Shown here: positions 9,956 through 16,503 of the stretch, piece after piece | Position numbering within the stretch: position 1 is the stretch's first letter | How the letters are laid out: every line of letters starts with the position of its first letter | The notes under the pieces: generated by a model | What the model was told of the DNA's origin: nothing | The model's database searches: none | What the model saw: only the letters and a program-made list of their open reading frames with translations | Position numbers and translations under genes: made by a program | Source: Chryseobacterium sp. | Lineage (GTDB): Bacteria > Bacteroidota > Bacteroidia > Flavobacteriales > Weeksellaceae | Length of the DNA stretch: 16,503 nucleotides | Reading direction: 5' to 3' | NCBI GenBank assembly: GCA_003248755.1 | Contig: QFQW01000083.1 | Coordinates: 1-16,503 of the forward strand

Positions 9956-11356
9956 ATGAAAAAAATACTCATTACACTTAGTCTGTTATATGGTGGCTTA
10001 AATACTTTATTTGCCCAGAATCCCGTAATCCAGACTCATTTTACACCGGACCCTGCGCCGATGGTGTACAAAAATAAGATGTATATCTACACCGGAGACG
10101 ATATTCCCGGCTATGATTTTTATTATATGACTAAATGGAGAGTGTACTCATCGGATGATATGGTCAACTGGACCGACCACGGTTCTCCGTTGTCATTGGA
10201 ATCTTTCAGTTGGGCCCGTGACAGAGCCTGGGCGGCACAATGTATTGAACGTAACGGCAAATTCTATTGGTACATCTGCGTTCAGACCGTTGATAACAAT
10301 ATGGCGATTGGCGTTGCGGTATCTGACGGTCCGACAGGCCCTTTTAAAGATGCACTCGGAAAACCACTGGTGACGACGGGAACCTGGGATAATATCGACC
10401 CGACGGTTTTTATTGATGATGACGGACAAGCCTATCTGTATTGGGGAAACAGCAAATTATTTTATGTGAAGCTCAACAAAGATATGGTTTCCTATGAAGG
10501 AAAAGTCACCGAAATTCCGCAGTCAGTGGAAGCTTTTGGAGGATTGAGACGTCCCGGAAGAAGCGATGAGGTTTTGCAGAAACAGGAACAGTTTAAAGAT
10601 GTTTTTGTGGAAGGACCTTGGTTCTACAAACGCAACAAGCAATATTATATGATGTATGCCGGAATGACCGACCGAACCGAATGTCTGTCTTATTCCATAA
10701 GCGATTCACCAACCGGACCGTGGAAATATCAGGGAAAAATAATGACTGGTCAGCCGACCAACAGTTTTACCAACCACGGTGGAATTATCGATTTCAAAGG
10801 TAAATCCTACCTGTTCTACCACACAGGATTATTGCCCGGCGCAGGAAGTTACGGAAGGTCAACGTCTATTGAAGAATTCAAATACAATCAGGATGGCAGC
10901 ATTCCGAAAATTGCAATGACCAAAGAGGGCGTAAATCCGGTTGCAACACTCAATCCCTATAAAAGAAACGAAGCGGAAACAATAGCCTGGTCAGAAAAAT
11001 GCAGTACTTCCGAAAACAAAAAGACGGGAGTTTATGTTTCCGATACCAGAGTGGGAGGTTTTATCAAAGTTCGTTCGGTAGATTTTGAAAAAGGCACTTC
11101 TGAATTTTCAGCTTCAATTGCCGCAGGTGTTGACGGAGGAATTTTAGAAGTGAGATTAGATAAAGTGGACGGAAATAAAATTGCCGAGATTGAAGTTCCG
11201 AGAACCGGAGGTTGGGAAGAATTTAAAACCCTGACATCAAAAATTTCAGAATCGGTTTCCGGCGTTCACGATGTATATTTTGTCTTTAAAGGTAAAAACA
11301 TTACAGCAGGAAGGGTGCTTTTCAATTTCGACCACTGGAGTTTTCAGAAAAAATAA
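9956..11356 (+). CDS. GH43 arabinofuranosidase/xylosidase-type enzyme with C-terminal CBM6 (second copy)
   Basis: 466 residues, starting 11 bp after the GH31 stop; an AAAAGG stretch just upstream of the ATG could act as a weak ribosome binding site. The signal peptide ends LFA-Q at residue 20. GH43 acids: Asp32 in TPDPAPMV, Asp148 in DNIDPTV and Glu219 in VEGPW. The stretch before Glu219 (SVEAFGGLRRPGRSDEV onward) is longer than in the other two GH43 proteins and would lie near the active-site rim. A CBM6-like domain runs from NEAETIAW (about residue 335) to the end (FDHWSF) and is shorter at its front than that of the 1949 gene. XynD-like architecture suggests alpha-L-arabinofuranosidase; the altered rim loop suggests a different branch pattern (inference). 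Parts of its DNA are unusually close to the GH43 that follows. It is the last gene before the only sizeable gap. Confidence -1.
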   Translation: MKKILITLSLLYGGLNTLFAQNPVIQTHFTPDPAPMVYKNKMYIYTGDDIPGYDFYYMTKWRVYSSDDMVNWTDHGSPLSLESFSWARDRAWAAQCIERNGKFYWYICVQTVDNNMAIGVAVSDGPTGPFKDALGKPLVTTGTWDNIDPTVFIDDDGQAYLYWGNSKLFYVKLNKDMVSYEGKVTEIPQSVEAFGGLRRPGRSDEVLQKQEQFKDVFVEGPWFYKRNKQYYMMYAGMTDRTECLSYSISDSPTGPWKYQGKIMTGQPTNSFTNHGGIIDFKGKSYLFYHTGLLPGAGSYGRSTSIEEFKYNQDGSIPKIAMTKEGVNPVATLNPYKRNEAETIAWSEKCSTSENKKTGVYVSDTRVGGFIKVRSVDFEKGTSEFSASIAAGVDGGILEVRLDKVDGNKIAEIEVPRTGGWEEFKTLTSKISESVSGVHDVYFVFKGKNITAGRVLFNFDHWSFQKK

Positions 11357-11480
11357 ATTAAATTCTTTTGTTATAATTAATAGCGTAAGACTTTTATAAG
11401 CGTTAGCGGCTTTGTGAGACTAAAAAAAATATTTATAAAAAAACTTTGCGCACTTACTGTTCAAAATCAAACAATTAAAC
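11357..11480. other. 124-bp AT-rich intergenic gap with dispersed-repeat-like motifs; possible internal promoter region
   Basis: This is the only gap above 34 bp. It holds two imperfect copies of a CTTTG-n-G-type motif (11410-11422 and 11444-11456, 8 of 13 bases alike) and a GCGTTAGCGG stretch at 11399-11408, set in A-rich sequence. Such TTAGCG/TTTGCG strings are, from memory, common between genes in Chryseobacterium and Flavobacterium and may be a dispersed repeat. I looked for the Bacteroidota promoter pattern (TTG, about 20 bases, TAnnTTTG): AAACTTTG at 11441-11448 is one base off, but no TTG sits at proper spacing, as the nearest lies 26 bases upstream. There is no convincing terminator hairpin. 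The size and position still make it the best candidate for a second transcription start, serving genes 7-9. Confidence -1.
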
Positions 11481-12848
11481 ATGAAAAAAACAATACTCAA
11501 TCTCTGTTTAATAGCATATTCGGGAATATTATTTTCTCAGAATCCCATTATTCAGACCAATTATACGGCAGACCCTGCGCCGATGGTGTATAACGACAGG
11601 CTTTATGTCTACACCACGCACGATGAGGACGATTCCACCTGGTTTGTAATGAACGACTGGAAGGTCTATTCCACCAACGATATGGTGAATTGGACCGACC
11701 ACGGAAGCATTCTTAGCTATAAAGATTTCGACTGGGCAAAACGTGATGCCTGGGCAGCGCAATGCGTGGAAAGAAATGGCAAATTTTTTATGTATGTTCC
11801 GATGTGGTCCAAAACCAACAACAAAGGAGCGATTGGTGTTGCGGTGGGTGACAGTCCGTTTGGACCATTCCACGACCCGCTTGGAAAGCCATTGGTTCAG
11901 AGTGAATGGGGCGATATTGACCCGACGGTTTTTATTGATGACGACGGTCAAGCCTATATGTATTGGGGAAATCCCAAACTTAAAATGGTTAAGCTCAATC
12001 AGGATATGATTTCCTATTCCGGTGATATTGTGGAAGTGCCAATGACCGCAGAATCTTTCGGAAAAAGGGACGGAAAAGAAAACCCTGAAAGACCGACAAA
12101 ATACGAAGAAGGACCTTGGCTGTACAAAAGAAAAAATCTGTATTATCTGTTTTGGCCGGGCGGTTCGCTCCCTGAATTCATCGGATATTCTACCAGTAAA
12201 AGTGCACAGGGACCTTGGAAATACGGTGGAATCGTAATGCCAACCGAAGGGAAATCTTTTACCAATCATCCCGGAATTGTCGATTTCAGAGGAAAATCCT
12301 ATTTCTTTTATCACAACGGTGCTTTGCCGGGAGGAAGCGGTTTCACAAGGTCGGTGAGTGTGGAAGAACTTAATTTTAATAAAGACGGTTCTATTTCACC
12401 CATCAAAATGACCAATGGAATTACCAAAGCCATTGCAACCATTAATCCTTATGCTTTCAATCAGGCAGAAATGATTGCGTGGTCTGAAAATGTGAAATCT
12501 TATCAGAACAAAGAAGCAGGCGTCTTCATCAAAGCTAAAAAAAGCGGCGCCTACACCAGCGTGAAAAATGTGGATTTTGGCAAAAAAGGAGCATCGACAT
12601 TTTCAGCCAGAGTTGGAACGACACACAACAGCGATGTGACGATGGACGTTCATCTGGACAGTATCAGCGGACCTATTATCGCCACGGTAAAAGTTCCGTT
12701 GACCGGCGGAGACGACCGTTGGGAAACGGTGAAAGCCGAGGTTAAGGAAAAAATTACCGGTGTTCACGATGTGTATTTTGTATTTAATGGAAAAGCAGCA
12801 AAAGATATTATGTTTTTCGATTATTGGACTTTTCTTGAAACTTATTAA
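11481..12848 (+). CDS. GH43 arabinofuranosidase/xylosidase-type enzyme with C-terminal CBM6-like domain (third copy)
   Basis: 455 residues with a signal peptide ending near LFS-Q (residue 20). GH43 acids: Asp31 in TADPAPMV, Asp147 in GDIDPTV and Glu210 in EEGPW. The C-terminal part from about residue 330 (NQAEMIAWSEN to FDYWTF) has the fold pattern of CBM6, but the family's first Glu (as in EAET of the 1949 copy) is replaced by Gln, so ligand or calcium binding may be changed. Its N-terminal THDEDD segment resembles the 1949 gene, while several other stretches, at DNA level too, resemble the gene just upstream (9956-11356). Probable role: removal of alpha-L-arabinofuranosyl groups from hemicellulose oligosaccharides; the bond specificity cannot be read from the sequence. 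It is the first gene after the 124-bp gap and is followed by GH97 after only 2 bp, so these two are almost certainly cotranscribed and may be translationally coupled. Confidence -1.
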   Translation: MKKTILNLCLIAYSGILFSQNPIIQTNYTADPAPMVYNDRLYVYTTHDEDDSTWFVMNDWKVYSTNDMVNWTDHGSILSYKDFDWAKRDAWAAQCVERNGKFFMYVPMWSKTNNKGAIGVAVGDSPFGPFHDPLGKPLVQSEWGDIDPTVFIDDDGQAYMYWGNPKLKMVKLNQDMISYSGDIVEVPMTAESFGKRDGKENPERPTKYEEGPWLYKRKNLYYLFWPGGSLPEFIGYSTSKSAQGPWKYGGIVMPTEGKSFTNHPGIVDFRGKSYFFYHNGALPGGSGFTRSVSVEELNFNKDGSISPIKMTNGITKAIATINPYAFNQAEMIAWSENVKSYQNKEAGVFIKAKKSGAYTSVKNVDFGKKGASTFSARVGTTHNSDVTMDVHLDSISGPIIATVKVPLTGGDDRWETVKAEVKEKITGVHDVYFVFNGKAAKDIMFFDYWTFLETY

Positions 12849-12850
12849 TT

Positions 12851-14791
12851 ATGATTAAACTTTTTTTAAAACTATCACTCGCCTTTAGTATTCTCATTAT
12901 GAATACTGTTTTTGCACAGATTGCAGAAATCTCCAGTCCTGACGGAAAATTGAAACTGAATGTCTTTTCAGAGAATGGAAAAGCGCTCTATAATGTTACT
13001 TTTCAAGGGAAAACAATGCTTGATAAATCTCCACTGGGCTTAATCACCAATGAATCTGATTTCTCTAAAAATTTAAAATTCATTGACAGCAAAAAAAATA
13101 AGGTTTCCAAAAATTACGCGAACGAAAAAATCAAAAAATCACAGGTTAGTTATACAGCTAATACTCTGACAGTCAATTTTACCAATGCAGATAACTTCAA
13201 TATCGGAATTGAATTTCAGGTGAGTGATAATAATATAGCTTTTAGGTATGAGATTCAGCCGATGAAAGACCGTTTGAGCGCAATTGTACAATCGGAAATT
13301 ACAGGTTACAGATTTCCGTCTCAAACTACAACTTTCCTTTCTCCAATGATGAAGCCGATGACAGGTTTTGCCAGAACCGCTCCAAGCTACGAAAGCGGTT
13401 ACAAAGCTGATGCAGAATTAGGAACAAAAGCCGATTATGGTTACGTTTTCCCTGGACTATTTCATATTGGAAATGACGGCTGGATTTTATTGTCCGAAAC
13501 AGGAGTAAACAGTTTGTACTGCGCTTCTCATTTGGATACAACGTCAGAAAAAAATCTTTACCAGGTTGCTTATCCGAATATGGCTGAAAACAATAGTTTC
13601 GGAAGTACCGGAGCTGCCATTTCACTTCCCGGAAAAACACCTTGGAGAACTATCACCATTGGAGATTCTTTGAAACCGATTGTTGAAACGACAATTCCTT
13701 TTGATGTCGTAGAACCAATGTATGAACCTTCGCAGAAATACAGTTTCGGAAAATCGACGTGGAGCTGGATTTTGTGGCAGGACAACAGCATGAATTATGA
13801 AGACCAGAGTCTCTTTATCGATTTAGCATCAAAACTCGGTTATGAATACATTTTGATTGATGCACTTTGGGACAAAAATATCGGAAAAGAAAGAATGAAA
13901 GACCTCATTCAATATGCGAAATCCAAAAATGTTGGGGTATTGCTTTGGTATAATTCCAATGGTGCTGCGAATGACGCGCCGATGGGACCGAGAAACAAAA
14001 TGAGCTCATCCATCGAACGAAAAAAAGAAATGAAATGGCTGAAAGATATTGGTGTAAAAGGTCTGAAAGTCGACTTTTTCGGAGGCGACAAGCAGGAAAC
14101 GATGCGTCTTTATGAAGATATTCTTTCCGATGCCAATGATTTTGGATTAAAAATTATTTTCCACGGAGCTACTTTACCAAGAGGTTGGGAAGTAATGTAC
14201 CCGAATTATGCAGGAAGCGAAGCGGTTTTAGCTTCAGAAATGCTTTATTTTTCAGAAGACGTCCGCAAACAGGAAGCTTTTTTTGCGACTTTACATCCGT
14301 TCATCAGAAATACGGTCGGAAGTATGGAGTTTGGCGGAACTTTCCTCAACAAATATTTGACAAAATCCAACAAGGATAAAAATAAAAGATACACAACAGA
14401 TGGTTTCCAATTGGCAACGGCCGTTTTATTTCAAAATCCGGTTCAGATGTTTGGTGTAATGCCGAATAACCTGACCGATGCTCCAAAATTCCAGCTCGAT
14501 TTTATGAAAGAAGTTCCGACGCTTTGGGACGAAACAGTGTTCATCGACGGATATCCCGGAAAATATTCCGTGATTGCCAGAAGACATCAGAATCAATGGT
14601 ATGTTGCCGGTGTGAACGCTGAAAATGCTGTTCAGAAGCTTACTTTAAAACTTCCGATGCTTGCCGGAAAGTCGGTTAGATTCATCAATGATGATTCGAA
14701 AGGGGAGACTTCAGAAAAAACAATTACTGTTGGCAAAAACGGAGAACTCAAAATAGAAATTCAATCCAAAGGCGGATTTGTAATTCATTAA
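12851..14791 (+). CDS. GH97 retaining-type glycosidase (second copy)
   Basis: 646 residues. The signal peptide ends VFA-Q at about residue 23. The N-terminal sandwich (SSPDGKLKLNVF onward) runs to about 285, the barrel from about 296 (STWSWILWQ) to 550, and the C-terminal sandwich from EVPTLWDET at 554. Asp408 in LKVDFF occupies the retaining-type nucleophile place, and Glu457 in SEAVLASE lies exactly 49 residues later, the same spacing as Asp413 to Glu462 in the 5393 gene. This again argues against a SusB-like inverting alpha-glucosidase and for alpha-galactosidase or a relative. The motif LIDALWD, the NYEDQS segment and the SEAVLASE motif differ from LLDWEWD, the GTKDF segment and YEAVRGAE in the other copy, so it may act on a different sugar or linkage. 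It starts 2 bp after the GH43 stop; a 33-bp gap leads to the esterase. Confidence -1.
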   Translation: MIKLFLKLSLAFSILIMNTVFAQIAEISSPDGKLKLNVFSENGKALYNVTFQGKTMLDKSPLGLITNESDFSKNLKFIDSKKNKVSKNYANEKIKKSQVSYTANTLTVNFTNADNFNIGIEFQVSDNNIAFRYEIQPMKDRLSAIVQSEITGYRFPSQTTTFLSPMMKPMTGFARTAPSYESGYKADAELGTKADYGYVFPGLFHIGNDGWILLSETGVNSLYCASHLDTTSEKNLYQVAYPNMAENNSFGSTGAAISLPGKTPWRTITIGDSLKPIVETTIPFDVVEPMYEPSQKYSFGKSTWSWILWQDNSMNYEDQSLFIDLASKLGYEYILIDALWDKNIGKERMKDLIQYAKSKNVGVLLWYNSNGAANDAPMGPRNKMSSSIERKKEMKWLKDIGVKGLKVDFFGGDKQETMRLYEDILSDANDFGLKIIFHGATLPRGWEVMYPNYAGSEAVLASEMLYFSEDVRKQEAFFATLHPFIRNTVGSMEFGGTFLNKYLTKSNKDKNKRYTTDGFQLATAVLFQNPVQMFGVMPNNLTDAPKFQLDFMKEVPTLWDETVFIDGYPGKYSVIARRHQNQWYVAGVNAENAVQKLTLKLPMLAGKSVRFINDDSKGETSEKTITVGKNGELKIEIQSKGGFVIH

Positions 14792-14824
14792 TATTTCATT
14801 TTAAACCGAAAAATAAATCTCAAA

Positions 14825-16503
14825 ATGGAAATCAGAAATTTCAAATTCTCAACGGTTTTTAAAATTGTCTTTTCGATAATTGTTCTTAGCCATCAGTTGT
14901 CTTTCGGGAAAATTAAACTTCCCGATTTGGTAAGTGATAAGATGGTTTTGCAACGTGATGTCGAGCTTAAAATTTGGGGTTGGGCAGATAATGGTGAAAA
15001 TATTACCATCAAATTCCGGAATGAAACCTACAATACATCACCGGACAAAAACGGGAAATGGTCTGTCCAATTGAAACCACAGAAAGCAGGAGGGCCATTT
15101 GTGATGGAAATTAACGAAATTACGATTCGGGATATTCTGGTAGGAGATGTCTGGCTAGCTTCCGGGCAGTCCAATATGGAAACGCCTATTGCACGTTTAA
15201 CGGACCGTTTTCCGGAGATTAATGTTTCTGATTTTAATAAAATCCGCTACTTCAAAGTTCCTACTCAGAATAATGTTGAATCTGTTCGGGAAAATATAGC
15301 ATCCGGCGGAAAATGGTTTACCGGAACCGCTTCGGAAGTAATGAATTGGACGGCCTTTGCGTATTTCTATGCGGTAGAAGCGTATGAACACACCAAAATT
15401 CCGCAGGGAATGCTGGTTTCCAGTTTGGGTGGTTCGGCAATTCAGAGTTGGGTCAGTCAGGAGCATCTCAAGAATTTTCCTGATGATATTATTGATAAAC
15501 AGGCATTGTCAGTACTCAATTCTTCAAAACTGGACCAGGGAAGAAATCTTTGGAATCAAAAGGATTTTAACGACGGGAATTGGGAAAAGGCAAAAGTTCC
15601 CGGAAAATGGAAAGATAATGGAATCCAGGCAAAAGGTACGGTCTGGTTCCGGAAAAACTTTGAACTTCCTGCGTCAATGGACGGAAAATTTGCCCGACTG
15701 TATCTGGGAGTAATGGTTCACAGCGATTCTGTTTTTGTAAATGGAAAATTCGTAGGTTCTACTTCATACACTTATCCACCAAGGAAATATGACATTCCGG
15801 GCGGAATTTTAAAACAGGGAAAAAATACGATTGCCATCCAACTGACTTCCAATTTCGGAAACGGTGAATTTGTAGCCGATAAACCGTATAAAATTGTAGG
15901 AGACGGCGTTACCGTTGATTTAACGGGTGAATGGAAATATAACATCGGTAGAGATACGAGCAAAGATGAAGAATATAAATCAAAACTGAAAAACCTGAGA
16001 AGCACGCCTTCCGGATTGTACAACGGGATGATTTATCCAATTCGGGATTACAAAGTTCGTGGTGCTATTTGGTATCAGGGGGAAAGCAATGCTGGTCAAT
16101 CAGAAGATTATGCAGGTTTGCTGAAAAATCTTATCGAAAATTGGCGGGAAGTATTTCAATGGAATCAGATGCCGTTTTTATTGGTTCAGCTTCCGAATTT
16201 TATGGAAAAAACAAATGACCCGAATGCGCCAAGTGGATGGGCTGGAATTCGTGAAGCTCAGTTTAAAACGTCACAGACTGTTCCGTACACGACAATGAGT
16301 GTCAATTACGATATTGGCGAATGGAATGACATTCACCCTCTCAATAAAAAAGATATGGCAAAACGTCTGTTTCTGGCTGCCCGAAAATTGGTGTATGGTG
16401 AAAAATTGGTAAGTAGCGGTCCTGTTTTCAAATCGATGAAGGTGGAAAATTCAGATATTATCCTTTCGTTTGACAATGTTGGAAGTGGTTTGCAAAGTAA
16501 AAA
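14825..16503 (+). CDS. SGNH sialate O-acetylesterase-like (CE20-like) carbohydrate esterase, 3' end cut by the window
   Basis: The frame is open from the ATG at 14825 to the window end (559 complete codons, no stop). A signal peptide is predicted in residues 1-28 (VFSIIVLSHQLSFG). A small N-terminal beta-domain (LPDLVSDKMVLQRD onward) precedes the SGNH fold: nucleophile Ser116 in ASGQSNME, the GESN block (WYQGESN, Glu420) and the DxH pair Asp502/His504 in NDIHP. Between the first and later blocks, residues about 238-350 form an inserted jelly-roll like a GH2 sugar-binding domain (DGNWEKAKVPG, VWFRKNFEL, VFVNGKFVG). An SGNH domain split by such a module resembles CE20 xyloglucan acetylesterases described from Xanthomonas. 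The likely job is removing O-acetyl groups from hemicellulose so that the glycosidases upstream can act; real sialic acid deacetylation is unlikely in this context. The family label CE20 is inference. Confidence -1.
   Translation, partial: MEIRNFKFSTVFKIVFSIIVLSHQLSFGKIKLPDLVSDKMVLQRDVELKIWGWADNGENITIKFRNETYNTSPDKNGKWSVQLKPQKAGGPFVMEINEITIRDILVGDVWLASGQSNMETPIARLTDRFPEINVSDFNKIRYFKVPTQNNVESVRENIASGGKWFTGTASEVMNWTAFAYFYAVEAYEHTKIPQGMLVSSLGGSAIQSWVSQEHLKNFPDDIIDKQALSVLNSSKLDQGRNLWNQKDFNDGNWEKAKVPGKWKDNGIQAKGTVWFRKNFELPASMDGKFARLYLGVMVHSDSVFVNGKFVGSTSYTYPPRKYDIPGGILKQGKNTIAIQLTSNFGNGEFVADKPYKIVGDGVTVDLTGEWKYNIGRDTSKDEEYKSKLKNLRSTPSGLYNGMIYPIRDYKVRGAIWYQGESNAGQSEDYAGLLKNLIENWREVFQWNQMPFLLVQLPNFMEKTNDPNAPSGWAGIREAQFKTSQTVPYTTMSVNYDIGEWNDIHPLNKKDMAKRLFLAARKLVYGEKLVSSGPVFKSMKVENSDIILSFDNVGSGLQSK

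Noticed and set aside
11399..11413. Possible hairpin AAGCG-TTAG-CG(G)CTT as a terminator or attenuator
   Set aside because: The stem is only about five pairs with a bulged G and is not followed by a T run, so it does not qualify as a terminator.
11441..11448. AAACTTTG as a Bacteroidota -7 promoter box
   Set aside because: It is one base off TAnnTTTG, and no TTG lies at the usual spacing upstream (the nearest is 26 bases away). Kept only as a weak possibility in the gap entry.
11529..12314. A 261-codon open frame on the minus strand inside the third GH43 gene
   Set aside because: It lies wholly antisense to a gene with clear catalytic motifs, and its translation is rich in Ile, His, Arg and Phe with no recognisable domain or signal. 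It is explained by the codon use of the GH43 gene rather than by a second gene.
1..16503. CRISPR arrays, tRNA/rRNA genes, insertion sequences or phage genes
   Set aside because: Coding sequence fills nearly all of the window; I saw no regularly spaced repeats, transposase motifs or terminal inverted repeats.

Overview
The window is AT-rich DNA in which nine genes lie head to tail on the + strand, with no gene on the other strand. It looks like part of a polysaccharide utilization locus (PUL) of a Bacteroidota species, probably Flavobacteriia/Weeksellaceae (Chryseobacterium-like). The grounds are the glycoside hydrolase families present, export signals ending in AQ, SQ or GQ, starts with little or no Shine-Dalgarno sequence, and a TTAGCG/TTTGCG-type AT-rich intergenic motif. 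The genus is inferred from general resemblance, not from a marker gene.

Layout: (1) 3' part of a GH31 alpha-xylosidase/alpha-glucosidase (1-1932); (2) GH43-CBM6 (1949-3316); (3) NPCBM-Ig-GH27 alpha-galactosidase (3334-5358); (4) retaining-type GH97 (5393-7351); (5) GH31 with a PA14-like insert (7359-9944); (6) GH43-CBM6 (9956-11356); a 124-bp gap, the only sizeable one; (7) GH43-CBM6 (11481-12848); (8) retaining-type GH97 (12851-14791); (9) 5' part of an SGNH sialate O-acetylesterase-like/CE20-like esterase (14825 to the window end). All other gaps are 2-34 bp, so genes 1-6 and 7-9 look like one or two transcripts.

Every complete gene begins with a classical signal peptide. None shows a lipobox or an obvious secretion-system sorting domain, so a periplasmic set of exo-acting enzymes is the simplest reading. 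Together they could remove side groups from a branched plant hemicellulose oligosaccharide: alpha-xylose (GH31), alpha-L-arabinofuranose (GH43), alpha-galactose or beta-L-arabinopyranose (GH27, GH97) and acetyl esters (esterase). No backbone endo-enzyme, SusC/SusD pair or regulator lies in the window. The target is therefore inferred; a complex (glucurono)arabinoxylan or a galactosylated/arabinosylated xyloglucan are the leading candidates.

The most notable structural feature is a repeated gene order, GH31-GH43-X-GH97, present twice in succession with X = GH27 in the first set and a second GH43 in the second set.
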